From: JAUWKC01 sp035529895
GTDB lineage: Bacteria; Planctomycetota; Phycisphaerae; Sedimentisphaerales; Anaerobacaceae
Direction of reading: 5' to 3'
Assembly: GCA_035529895.1 (NCBI GenBank)
Contig: DATKVV010000050.1
Coordinates: 1 to 64,000 of the forward strand
Length of the DNA: 64,000 bases
Part shown: one piece after another, positions 42,985 to 52,553 of the stretch
Position numbering within the stretch: the first letter of the stretch is position 1
How the letters are laid out: each line of letters starts with the position of its first letter
Position numbers and translations under genes: made by a program
The notes under the pieces: model-generated
The model's input: only the letters and a program-made list of their open reading frames with translations
The model's database searches: none
Told to the model about the DNA's origin: nothing

Positions 42985-43704
42985 TTAAGCGCCGCCAATG
43001 GTGGAAAGACATTCCCATTTCGGCCCACACGGCGAAAGACCAAGCTTTGGGTTTATGATACGCCAAAAGCCCATGTTGACCGGCTGCCTGCAAACATCGC
43101 AAAGCTCAAGACCACGCTGGAACCAACACTGCTTATAGACCTGACCCTCGGGAATCGGGTTAACTCCCTCCTCCGGTAGGCCCTCGATGACTGCCGCACA
43201 CTGTTTGGCGAACTCCATCCCGTCAAAGGTCAGGTTCTGGTCGGGGTCGTAGAGGTTGAACCGCGCCGCCAATTCCTCTGTATCGGCCATCAGGTCGCCG
43301 TCGAGGTCGTTCGTGTCCGGCGCCAGGGTCATGCTTGGATCACGGGGGTCTGGATAATCCAATGGCAACTAATGGCCGTTGGGATCATATGGCAAGCAAA
43401 GTTCCAAAACTCGGGTTAAACGATGCAAATCGACTCTGCCGCTATGAACGCTGCCAAGACAATCGAGCGAGCCGTGCTCCATATAGTGCAGAGCCAACTC
43501 CGGCAAGAACAGTCCTTCCAGAGGACCGTTCGGCTCTGGATATCGCAAGCCGATTCGTGGGTTGACAATTGCGCAACCACCCATGTGAATCCACTCGCCG
43601 CAGACATCGCATTGCTCGACCCCATCAACCTCGTGGCAAATCTTGTATGTTTCGTTCACATCCGATGGAGAACCCGGCGCGTAGCTTGAAGCCTTTTGAC
43701 GCAA
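42985..43704 (-). pseudogene. Interrupted secreted-protein remnant with in-frame amber stop
   Basis: Two frames in the same phase, 43704-43369 and 43368-42985, are joined across a single TAG at 43369. Both sides carry the same repeat type: VEQCDVCGEWIHMGGCAIVNPRIGL before it and LELCDVCRQPVNMGFWRIINPKLGL after it. It is therefore one gene broken by a nonsense change. It has no start or signal peptide, and the 3' end leaves the family pattern (SPCGPKWECL), suggesting a second break. It reads in the same phase as the subtilisin just upstream, separated from it by TGA 43723. The repeats are typical of planctomycete secreted proteins. Confidence 0.6.
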
Positions 43705-43722
43705 CGTCGGGCTCGGAGCAAC

Positions 43723-46700
43723 TCAAGGAGATGTACCCTGCAGCCACTCGCCGGCAAGCTCGGCAAGGTCATTCCAGTCCACATCGCCGTCGGGCTCAAA
43801 ATCAGCTCCCTCGCACCAGTTGTTCTGCCCGCTGCAATCCAAAGAGCCCCAGTAAGAGCCGAGCATGTTGAAGTCGAGAAAGTCGACATCGCAGTCGTCA
43901 TCCAGATCATACCAGAAGTTGTGCTCCGACAGATTCGTTTCTATAAAGTAGGCAGGTACGCCGTTACCTCCAGAAAGGCCGACAAGCCCGTCAAAGGCGG
44001 CGACATTTAGATACGTAATCCTCAACACACCGTCAGAGAACATTTCCACTTGAAAGTTATTGGTACTCTGCACACCATACTCAGGTACGTTCTCAAAGGT
44101 CACAGCAACCCTGTCGCCGAGCTGTTTCCACGAGACCCTGGCGCCGGCAGCATTCGGACTCAGGTCATCAAACAGGGCGCTTATGCGCTTGAATAGGAAG
44201 TGATTTTCCAGACTCTCCGCATACTGCGTATCGCCTGTTTCAAAGGTTATGTAACCATTGCTGCCAATGTAGAAAGAGTTATAGTCCTGTCCGTAGAAGC
44301 AGACGCTTGCCTCCGGGCCAAGGACTATTTCCTTGTAGTCATCATCTTTCAGCGAAACTGTAACGCCGCCGTTGGGGTCGGTCGCAAACGCGTCAGCCGG
44401 CTTGACGCAAAGCCTGTAGAAATTGCCCGATCCGTCCGGAGTAAACGTCAGCACGTCGTTCGCCAAATCATTATCTTGAGAATCAAACCATTCGGTAAAA
44501 TAGTCGAGCGGCGTCACCACCAGCTCAACAAAGCGAACATGTTCGACCTGCCTTGCAATGTGTATGAACGTAACGGTGGCACCGTAAGTGTTCGGATCAA
44601 AACCCTCCGCCTCGGCATTAATGGCGACTATCACCGTCTCAGAACCACCCGGATTCAGCGTGCCGCTGTTGGGCTCTATATCAAGCCAGGGCTCTGAGCT
44701 GACCGCCGTCCAGTCAAACGGTTCGTTGCCGTCGCTGGTCAGTGTATAAGTCATAGATTGCGGCACGAATGGGCCTCCCATCAGACCGGTTGACTCGAAA
44801 ATGTAGTCCGGCAACACGGTTAAAACATCCCGCTCCACCGTCATTTTCAAAGGCACGGATAACAAAGGCGTATAAGCGTCGTTTGACGATATTAAAAGCT
44901 CGCCGTAATAATCTCCAACTTCAAGCCCTCCGGCATCGAAAACCACATTGACATCACTTGCTTGACCGGCAGCAACCGTGCCGGCAGAGGGGACAAAGTC
45001 AAACCACTTGGGCACCGCAACAAGAGCTTTGTAAACATTGAGCCGTCCCTCGGAAACACACTGCCCTTCGAGGGCAGGGGTACGGTCGACTGTATTCATA
45101 ATAATGTCTTTTACGTCCAGATGGGACAGCAATCGAGAAGCCGACCAGACAAGTGCACAAGCGCCGGCGACATGGGGCGTCGCCATTGATGTACCGCTCA
45201 ACGATTGATATCCGCCCTCGGGCACACAACTGAGTATGTCGCTGCCCGGCGCACCAAGGTCAACGGAGACAAACCCATAATTGGAGAATCCAGACTTCTG
45301 ATCGTTCTTATCTGTGGACAATACGGAAATAATGTTCTCAGATTCATAGCTGGATGGGTAATGTGGATAAGTGTCGGAATCAAGAGCGTCATTACCGGCC
45401 GCCGCAACAAAAAGCTGCCCTGCTGCTCCGGCGGCATCTATCGCATCTTTAAGCGCCCGACTGTATCCTCCGCCGCCCCACGAGTTACTCGTCAAATTCG
45501 CGCCCATCAGAATGCTGTATTCGATGCACGAAACAGCATCATCCGTCCACCCTGTACCCTGCGAATCAAGAAACTTCAATCCCATTAGCTGTACACGCCA
45601 GCACACACCCGCCACACCTTTGCCGTTGTTGCCCACTGCACCAATCGTCCCGGCAACGTGCGTGCCATGGTAGTGGTCGTCCATTGGATCGCCGTCATTG
45701 TTGACGAAATCATAGCCATAAATGTCATCTACATAGCCGTTTCCGTCATCGTCAACCCCGGCCTCCCCGTTGAACTCCGCTTCATTGACCCACATGTTCG
45801 CCGCAAGGTCCGGATGATTGTAGTCAATACCGGTGTCGACAACGCCGACAACCACATCATTAGCCTCCGTGTGGATGCACCACGCCTCAGGTGCGTCAAT
45901 GTCGGCGTCGGGTGTCCCTCCGCTCTGGCCGGTGTTGTGCATGCCCCAAAGCCGACTAAAACGAGAGTCATTCGGTATATTCTGGCAGTCAGAGACTAAC
46001 TTCAATTGATAGTTTGGCTCGGCATATAAAATACCCTCAGCGCCGTTGAGAGCAGCTAAAGCCTGCTCCGGTAAAACACCCGCAGGAAGCTTAACTGAAC
46101 ACAATCCGCGCACGATTCTATACTCCCGCAAGACGCTGCCGCCTCTGACCTTGGCAAGAATGGCATTCTTCTCGGCAGTATCCGGCCACCGTCCCTTCGA
46201 CCTTGGAGCAAAACGTACGAGCAACTGCCCGGACTCAAAATGTCCTTGAACTGACACCATAGAATCCTGCCCTGACACGGCGGAGACCCCGATTTCTTCA
46301 GCGCCTGCCGCTGAAGCCGCAGCAGGCCACTGGTCCGGCGGCGGCACAAACAGGGTCTGACGACCCGCAAGCCGGTACTGAAGGTCGGCGTCCCCCGTGT
46401 TCCCAATGGTGACAAATTCAGTAGCTATATCGCCTTGCCGAAGAGATACACTCAGCCCTCCCTCTACGGGATCAACCCATATCTTCGGAGCGGTAAAGAC
46501 CCTTAAAGTTATTGCACGCGACTGGTTAACTCCCGTCGTTACATCCGTAAAGACCAACATATCGTTATAGTCGCCAACAGGCAGCGTCAAGGCAACAGAG
46601 TTAAGGTTGACTAAAACTGTTGTCGATTTACCAGCAGCGAGTGTCCCGCCGCCGGGAATTACCTCAAGCCACGGCTCACTCTTGGTAACAAACCAATCAA

Positions 46701-48834
46701 TCTGCTCCGCCGGACTGTTGTTAGTCAGCGTGCAGCTCACCTTGGTCGGCACAAAAGGCCCGCCGGGATGTCCCGCGAACTCAGACCCCTGGTCGGGAAC
46801 TATCTGAAGGTAATCCGGCACCCCGGCGCCGCTCAACCGCACCTCAACCCGCGGTTCATCCAAGTCATCACTTTCAATGATGATGACTCCGGAACAGTTC
46901 CTAATCCGCTTCGGCTCGAAAACCACATTTACATCCATATGACCCAGCGGCGGTATCAGCACCGGCAGCTCGCCAAGCCCGGTCAGTTCGAAACCCTCGG
47001 CTGACCCTTCAATAAGCCAAACCATAGCATTGTGAAATAACAGCACTACGTCGCCCGAAAAGCTGCCGTTGTCGAATACAAACATGTTGATGCCCACTAC
47101 ATGCTCGCCTTGCGTTGCCGCCAGCGGCGTGCCATTACTCCAATCAGCAACCCAATCGGCGCCAGGCTTCAAGCCTGCCGCCGTGGGCAGCCAGTCGGTC
47201 AGCTCGCTAATACCAGCCATAATAGGGTGATCCGGATTGAAATCGCCCAGCGTGTGGGAGAAAAACTCCGGCTCGCCATGGGCAAAAGGCTCATAACCTT
47301 CCTGTGTTACGAACCGCCCTTGAAGTTCCCACCCGCCGCCCACAGAAAAGCTCGCCACCGCCTGCACGACTTTACCTCCCCCGTCAACATAATCGGCCAG
47401 AATGTCCCCAATCTCAAAAGGATCGGAAAAAGAGTAGTTGCTCATTACCACGACAACATCGTAAAGAACCAATTCATCCAGCGTCGGGACAAAAAAGGCA
47501 CAGTTAAAATAATCAACCGAGTTAATGTCCGGAAACGCCTTCAGCCCCGTTCGCAGGATGACGGGCTCATCGCCACTGGCAAGCAGCAACACATCCAAAC
47601 TCGTGGTCAGTGCCCGGTAGCCGGAACCCACCACCAGCTTTGAGGCCGGTCGTTCGATAGTTGCCGCCGCCGCTGGGACGTAAGACACAGAGTCCTCAGA
47701 GCCGCTGGTCACGGCCAGCGTCCTAATAGACAGCTCGGCCGTTTCCGTTGTAACTACCGACCTGCCACGCAGAGAAACCTCGGTTACCAGCAGGCCGGTA
47801 CGGTCGCTGGAATTAGTGATAGTAATCCTCTCCGTCCGCGACAGCCCTACAAACAAGTCTCCGAAAGGCATATTCAGGTCGCTTACAGGCTCAATCGAAT
47901 CGCTCACCTCTATCTCAGGCGGATACCTCCGCACTTCCAGCATCACGTTGCGAGTCTCGACAACGCCGCTCTCGACACCCTCGAATTCTACCGCGTCGTT
48001 ATAGTCGCCGAGTGGCAAGTTGTTAGCCTCGGCTGTGACAAAGACATCCACAGTGTTCGAATCACCAGGCCCAAGCTCGCCCATATCGGGAGTTACGTCA
48101 AGCCAGGGCTGCGTCGTATGAACCCTCCAGCTAATGGGCGATGCGCTGATATTGGTCAGAGTATAAGTCACACGCGAGGGACTAAACGGTCCACCTGTAT
48201 AGCCGGAAGAGGTGAACCCCTCTGCAGGTGAAATTCTAAGGTCCAAAACTTCCCCGAACAAACAGATATCATCAATATTCCATCCCGGAAACGTAACGTA
48301 AGCGTCTGTCGGACCCATTGTCCAGCGAATGTACACGCTTGACCGGTCATCAGCTACGGCAGAGATGTCGTATACACACTCCAGCCAGCTAACATCACAG
48401 AAAGCCCCGCTGGTATGCTCCCAGACGGTGGTCCAGTTGGTGCCGTCGTTGCTCACCTCAACCTTGGCATGGTCACGTGATGAAGAGTCAATACCCATCC
48501 GGCGCCAGAAGCTCAGAGTCACGTTCCTGTAGCCGGAGCAGTCAAACGCCGTACTGGTCAGATGGTACTCCGGCATGGAGTCCGTATAGCCCCCTTCAAG
48601 GTTATAGCCGTAAACATTGCTCCCCGTATGGCCCGAAGTAGGATCCTTGCAAAGGCCCCCCCCGCCCGTAGGCACGCCAAAGGCCCACTGTCCCTCCGTA
48701 CTCCAGCCCGGGTCTGTGTCCAGCGGGAAACAGACTATCGCCTGACCCCCTCCCGACGAAACCGCCGTCATGCCAAACAGCCCCAGCCCAACCAAAACAA
48801 CAAAACTTCGACAAAATAAGCCGTCTGATTTCAT
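43723..48834 (-). CDS. Giant secreted subtilisin-like protease with BACON-like repeats and dockerin-like tail
   Basis: A 1703-aa exported S8 peptidase. After a signal peptide comes a MAM/CUB-like ligand domain (about 35-190), then BACON-like repeats (for example SWRVHTTQPWLDVTPDMGEL), an inserted ThuA/GATase-like segment near 390-620, and a fervidolysin-like propeptide (about 880-960). The catalytic domain has Asp in VVGVVDTGIDYNHPDL (about 996), His in HYHGTHVAG (about 1056) and Ser in SGTSMATPHVAG (about 1215), all intact. Further BACON-like repeats, a nidogen-like module and a dockerin-like end (DCDVDFLDFNMLGSYWG, FEPDGDVDWNDLAELAGEWL) follow. It probably degrades extracellular protein while anchored. 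Confidence 0.9.
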   Translation of the reverse strand: MKSDGLFCRSFVVLVGLGLFGMTAVSSGGGQAIVCFPLDTDPGWSTEGQWAFGVPTGGGGLCKDPTSGHTGSNVYGYNLEGGYTDSMPEYHLTSTAFDCSGYRNVTLSFWRRMGIDSSSRDHAKVEVSNDGTNWTTVWEHTSGAFCDVSWLECVYDISAVADDRSSVYIRWTMGPTDAYVTFPGWNIDDICLFGEVLDLRISPAEGFTSSGYTGGPFSPSRVTYTLTNISASPISWRVHTTQPWLDVTPDMGELGPGDSNTVDVFVTAEANNLPLGDYNDAVEFEGVESGVVETRNVMLEVRRYPPEIEVSDSIEPVSDLNMPFGDLFVGLSRTERITITNSSDRTGLLVTEVSLRGRSVVTTETAELSIRTLAVTSGSEDSVSYVPAAAATIERPASKLVVGSGYRALTTSLDVLLLASGDEPVILRTGLKAFPDINSVDYFNCAFFVPTLDELVLYDVVVVMSNYSFSDPFEIGDILADYVDGGGKVVQAVASFSVGGGWELQGRFVTQEGYEPFAHGEPEFFSHTLGDFNPDHPIMAGISELTDWLPTAAGLKPGADWVADWSNGTPLAATQGEHVVGINMFVFDNGSFSGDVVLLFHNAMVWLIEGSAEGFELTGLGELPVLIPPLGHMDVNVVFEPKRIRNCSGVIIIESDDLDEPRVEVRLSGAGVPDYLQIVPDQGSEFAGHPGGPFVPTKVSCTLTNNSPAEQIDWFVTKSEPWLEVIPGGGTLAAGKSTTVLVNLNSVALTLPVGDYNDMLVFTDVTTGVNQSRAITLRVFTAPKIWVDPVEGGLSVSLRQGDIATEFVTIGNTGDADLQYRLAGRQTLFVPPPDQWPAAASAAGAEEIGVSAVSGQDSMVSVQGHFESGQLLVRFAPRSKGRWPDTAEKNAILAKVRGGSVLREYRIVRGLCSVKLPAGVLPEQALAALNGAEGILYAEPNYQLKLVSDCQNIPNDSRFSRLWGMHNTGQSGGTPDADIDAPEAWCIHTEANDVVVGVVDTGIDYNHPDLAANMWVNEAEFNGEAGVDDDGNGYVDDIYGYDFVNNDGDPMDDHYHGTHVAGTIGAVGNNGKGVAGVCWRVQLMGLKFLDSQGTGWTDDAVSCIEYSILMGANLTSNSWGGGGYSRALKDAIDAAGAAGQLFVAAAGNDALDSDTYPHYPSSYESENIISVLSTDKNDQKSGFSNYGFVSVDLGAPGSDILSCVPEGGYQSLSGTSMATPHVAGACALVWSASRLLSHLDVKDIIMNTVDRTPALEGQCVSEGRLNVYKALVAVPKWFDFVPSAGTVAAGQASDVNVVFDAGGLEVGDYYGELLISSNDAYTPLLSVPLKMTVERDVLTVLPDYIFESTGLMGGPFVPQSMTYTLTSDGNEPFDWTAVSSEPWLDIEPNSGTLNPGGSETVIVAINAEAEGFDPNTYGATVTFIHIARQVEHVRFVELVVTPLDYFTEWFDSQDNDLANDVLTFTPDGSGNFYRLCVKPADAFATDPNGGVTVSLKDDDYKEIVLGPEASVCFYGQDYNSFYIGSNGYITFETGDTQYAESLENHFLFKRISALFDDLSPNAAGARVSWKQLGDRVAVTFENVPEYGVQSTNNFQVEMFSDGVLRITYLNVAAFDGLVGLSGGNGVPAYFIETNLSEHNFWYDLDDDCDVDFLDFNMLGSYWGSLDCSGQNNWCEGADFEPDGDVDWNDLAELAGEWLQGTSP

Positions 48835-49236
48835 GACCAGTCCTTTAACAATTTATTACTCGACCTAAAATACATCAAAAAAACTGCGGACGTTGGGGAA
48901 CCCCCCCAACCTCCGCTCCAGCACTACCTAATTTTTACCAGATTTACCAATAAATGTCAAGTAAACCTCCGAGGATCTTCCGCCTTGAGACCAATAAAAA
49001 GCGGTAAACCACGACTTTCTACTCAGATATCGTCAAATCCCGTACGTCTTCCTTGATGGTTTTTTGAGCGCGCTGCCGGTGGAATTTATCCAGCCAATCG
49101 GAAAGCTGGCCCCCGTTTTTGTCGATAAAATTTGGGTTGATGAAAAAACGTTGGTCCGGTAAGCGAACCTGGGTCAATTTAACGCATATAGATAAGTGAG
49201 TCCGTATGCCTGAAAGAGAATTTGGTGCAGAGCGCA
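48835..49236. other. Divergent region between subtilisin and clpC
   Basis: About 400 bp without a credible gene; a 79-codon minus frame at 49019-49258 lacks family resemblance. A C-rich run occurs at 48901-48908. Promoters for both neighbours are expected here or just downstream. Confidence 0.3.
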
Positions 49237-49264
49237 TTGACAATCTGGGCGGGGGCAATATAAT
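49237..49264 (+). promoter_or_regulatory. Consensus sigma-70 promoter of clpC
   Basis: TTGACA (49237-49242), a 16-bp spacer and TATAAT (49259-49264), both hexamers perfect. It leaves a leader of about 110 nt before the clpC ATG. No CIRCE or CtsR box was seen. Confidence 0.75.
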
Positions 49265-49382
49265 ATGAACCGATGCGCGATGATCCTGTCAAGGTGGGGT
49301 TTTTGCGGGAAAAAGACAAACAGTGAGGATCAACATGGGCAAGCTCAGGTTCTTCTTGAAGTGTAATTATGCGAGGTAGAAA

Positions 49383-51896
49383 ATGTTTGAGCGGTTTACA
49401 GACCGGGCACGAAAGGTTATGGCGCTTGCGAACCAGGAGGCGCAGCGCTTTAACCACGAGTATATAGGTACCGAACACATCTTGTTGGGGCTGGTCAAGG
49501 AGGGCAGCGGTGTAGGTGCGACGGTCCTTAAAAATCTTGATGTCGACATAAAAAAGCTCAGGCTTGAAGTTGAAAAACTCGTCAAGAGCGGGCCCGACAT
49601 GGTCACGATGGGCAAACTCCCCCAAACCCCGCGAGCCAAGAAGGTCATTGAATACGCCATCGAAGAGGCAAGGTCCCTCAACCATAATTACGTCGGTACG
49701 GAACACATCCTCTTGGGCCTGCTGCGGGAAAGCGAAGGTATAGCGGCCCAGGTGCTTATGAATCTGGGCTTGAAACTCGAAGACGTACGTCAGGAGGTTC
49801 TGAACCTCCTTGGCGCCGGCGTTGAGGGCGAACCCTCCGCTCTCGGAATGAAAATGGGCCCCGCAATAGGGCAGAAAACAAAGAGCAAGACCCCGGCATT
49901 GGATAGCTTCGGCAGAGACCTTACCCAATTGGCCGACGACGGCGAGCTCGACCCCGTAATCGGCAGAAAAAATGAGATTGAACGACTCATACAGATATTA
50001 TGCAGAAGAACAAAAAACAACCCCGTTCTCCTCGGAGAAGCCGGGGTCGGAAAGACCGCCATCGTCGAGGGGCTTAGTCAGCAGATTGTCAATAAGCAGG
50101 TGCCCGAACTTCTCAAAGATAAACGCATCGTGGTCCTCGATTTGGCAATGATGGTCGCCGGGACAAAATATCGCGGACAATTCGAGGAGAGAATAAAGGC
50201 GGTAATTAACGAGGTTAGGAGGGCCAAGAATGTCGTCTTGTTTGTCGACGAGCTACACACGCTTGTGGGGGCCGGCGGCGCTGAGGGCGCTATCGATGCT
50301 TCAAATGTGCTCAAGCCCGCTCTCGCCAGGGGAGAAGTGCAATGCATCGGCGCAACCACATTAGACGAGTACAGAAAACATATCGAAAAAGACGGCGCGC
50401 TCGAAAGACGATTCCAGACAATAATTGTTGAGCCGCCATCAAAGGACGAAACCCTCGAGATACTCCGCGGCCTTCAGGATAGGTACGAGGCGCATCACAG
50501 GGTCCGCTTTACCGATGAGGCGCTGTATCAGGCGGTGGAACTGTCAACAAGATACATCACAGGAAGATGCCTGCCCGATAAGGCCATTGATGTGGTGGAC
50601 GAATCAGGGGCAAGGGTACGGCTAAAGAACTTGACGCCGCCTCCGGATTTGACGGAGACCGAAGAGAAAATCGCACAACTGCAAAGAGATAAGGACGAGG
50701 CGGTCAGAAACGCCGACTATGAGCGGGCCGCGACGCTGAGAGATGAGGCCCAACAGCTGCTCGATGAGAAAAACGAGATGCAGAGAAAATGGTACGAGGA
50801 GAATAAAGAGGCCACCGGAGTCGTGGACGCCGAAGTCATCGCTGAGGTCGTCAGCAAAATGACCGGCGTGCCATTGACAAGGCTCGAGAAGAAAGAGGCC
50901 CAGCGGCTGCTTGAACTCGAAGCGGAACTGCATAAACGGGTCGTCTCGCAGGATGAGGCCATCAATGCCGTCTCCAAGGCCGTAAGACGAAGCAGAAGCG
51001 GCCTGAAGGACCCGAATCGGCCTGTGGGCTGCTTCATCCTGCTGGGGCCCAGCGGCGTCGGAAAGAGCCTGCTGGCAAGAGCGCTGGCGGAGTTTATGTT
51101 CGGAGATCAGAATGCACTTGTACAGATTGATATGAGCGAATTCATGGAAAAGCACAACGTCAGCCGATTGGTCGGGGCGCCGCCAGGATACGTCGGATAC
51201 GAGGAAGGCGGACAACTGACCGAAAGAATCAGGCGGCGGCCGTATGCCGTGCTGCTGCTGGATGAAATAGAAAAGGCACATCCGGATGTTTACAATATGC
51301 TGCTGCAGATTATGGACGAGGGACGCCTGACCGACAGCTTCGGCCGGCACGTCGACTTCAAAAACGTCATCCTCATCATGACCAGCAATATCGGCGCCGA
51401 ACTGATAAAGAACAGCAGCGGTTTTGGCTTCGGCAAGAAAACGCCCGAGGCAAATTACGAGAAAATGAAAGACATGCTGCATAAGGAGGTCGAGCGCCAT
51501 TTCAGACCGGAGTTTCTCAACCGTGTTGACGATACGATTGTCTTCAAAGCACTGACACGAGAAGACCTGCGAACCATCGTTGACTACGAACTTGCAAAAG
51601 TATTCAAGCGACTTACCGAGCACGGCTTCAAACTTGAGCTGACCGAACAGGCCAAAGAATTCCTCATCGACAAGGGCTACAATCCCGAATTCGGGGCAAG
51701 GCCTTTAAGAAGGGCCATCGAGCACTATATTGAAGACCCGCTTTCGGAAACCATGCTCCGCGGTGAGTTCAAAGGCAAAAACCTCATAAAGATTGACGTG
51801 CAGGACGAAGAACATATGAAACTTGAGGGCTTCAAAGCTGAAAAACCGACCGAAAAGGCCGAACCCGTTGTACAGTCAAAGGAACAGCAAACCTAA
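49383..51896 (+). CDS. clpC: ATP-dependent Clp protease ATP-binding subunit ClpC
   Basis: An 837-aa AAA+ unfoldase that feeds ClpP. Two Clp_N repeats (1-145, each with GTEHILLGL), a first AAA+ domain with GEAGVGKTA, an UVR-type coiled segment (about 430-465: DADYERAATLRDE-like), and a second AAA+ domain with GPSGVGKS (about 555) and the C-terminal D2-small region. A VGF-like ClpP-binding loop could not be singled out by eye. GAGGT lies ahead of ATG 49383. It is a single-gene unit between a strong promoter and a terminator. Confidence 0.95.
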   Translation: MFERFTDRARKVMALANQEAQRFNHEYIGTEHILLGLVKEGSGVGATVLKNLDVDIKKLRLEVEKLVKSGPDMVTMGKLPQTPRAKKVIEYAIEEARSLNHNYVGTEHILLGLLRESEGIAAQVLMNLGLKLEDVRQEVLNLLGAGVEGEPSALGMKMGPAIGQKTKSKTPALDSFGRDLTQLADDGELDPVIGRKNEIERLIQILCRRTKNNPVLLGEAGVGKTAIVEGLSQQIVNKQVPELLKDKRIVVLDLAMMVAGTKYRGQFEERIKAVINEVRRAKNVVLFVDELHTLVGAGGAEGAIDASNVLKPALARGEVQCIGATTLDEYRKHIEKDGALERRFQTIIVEPPSKDETLEILRGLQDRYEAHHRVRFTDEALYQAVELSTRYITGRCLPDKAIDVVDESGARVRLKNLTPPPDLTETEEKIAQLQRDKDEAVRNADYERAATLRDEAQQLLDEKNEMQRKWYEENKEATGVVDAEVIAEVVSKMTGVPLTRLEKKEAQRLLELEAELHKRVVSQDEAINAVSKAVRRSRSGLKDPNRPVGCFILLGPSGVGKSLLARALAEFMFGDQNALVQIDMSEFMEKHNVSRLVGAPPGYVGYEEGGQLTERIRRRPYAVLLLDEIEKAHPDVYNMLLQIMDEGRLTDSFGRHVDFKNVILIMTSNIGAELIKNSSGFGFGKKTPEANYEKMKDMLHKEVERHFRPEFLNRVDDTIVFKALTREDLRTIVDYELAKVFKRLTEHGFKLELTEQAKEFLIDKGYNPEFGARPLRRAIEHYIEDPLSETMLRGEFKGKNLIKIDVQDEEHMKLEGFKAEKPTEKAEPVVQSKEQQT

Positions 51897-51925
51897 GCAG
51901 GTAGACAGCCCAAATCCAGGCTCAG

Positions 51926-51956
51926 AAAGCTCCGCTCCCAGCGGAGCTTTGTTTTT
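51926..51956 (+). terminator. Intrinsic terminator of clpC
   Basis: Perfect 11-bp stem AAAGCTCCGCT / AGCGGAGCTTT with a CCC loop, then GTTTTT. Begins 29 nt after the clpC stop. Confidence 0.88.
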
Positions 51957-52065
51957 GTCATTTCTGACCGGTCAGGCAATAGCCAAACGTTTCCTCTGTG
52001 TCTCTCCCCTCCCAAAAGCCGTTTTTTCACCTCGGGCAAATTAACTTCTGGCCAAATGTGAACCC

Positions 52066-52518
52066 TTACCGTTTTTGCACCATCGTCTTTTCTTCCGGGC
52101 TCTGCTGCTCAGCCAGAAGTTTTTCAAACTCTTGTTTGCCGAGCCACTCAACGCGACCGTCCAGCCGCAGCACTACATACCCCTTGCCTGCCAACCGCGA
52201 GTGATAATTCTTCTCAGTGTAAGCCAAAATCGCATCCGCGGTTGATTCAGAATCGATCCAAAGGCCTCTATACTTCAAGTTGCCGAGCCGAACATACCCA
52301 GGCAGATTCTCTTGTTGCCCGTCGACCCAGGCTTCGGGCGGCACTGAACCGTTTTTCCTTCGATATTCGAGGACTTTTTCGCCGAGAGCTTTCATCGCTC
52401 CTGTCGCCTCTGAGCGGTTTACCCAATCTTTGAAGTTAATCATCGCCACAACCGCAACCGCTGTAACGGCCAAAACCGCTAATAATTCTGTCAGAATTGC
52501 CTTCTGTCGCCGATTCAT
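52066..52518 (-). CDS. Pseudopilin-like membrane-anchored protein
   Basis: A 150-aa protein with a basic N-terminus followed directly by one hydrophobic helix (LTELLAVLAVTAVAVVAMI) and a soluble domain (EKVLEYRRKNGSVPPEAWVD, then GLWIDSESTADAILAYTEKN). It resembles a type II secretion/pilin-like architecture, but the prepilin cleavage motif is not convincing. No family was recognised. It lies 35 nt downstream of the RNase H-PurN gene. Confidence 0.6.
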   Translation of the reverse strand: MNRRQKAILTELLAVLAVTAVAVVAMINFKDWVNRSEATGAMKALGEKVLEYRRKNGSVPPEAWVDGQQENLPGYVRLGNLKYRGLWIDSESTADAILAYTEKNYHSRLAGKGYVVLRLDGRVEWLGKQEFEKLLAEQQSPEEKTMVQKR

Positions 52519-52553
52519 AGCACCTAACCTGCACCCCCCCCAAAGGTTACGAC

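Noticed and set aside
49179..49928. Minus-strand 249-codon frame
   Set aside because: It is the complementary shadow of the N-terminus of clpC.
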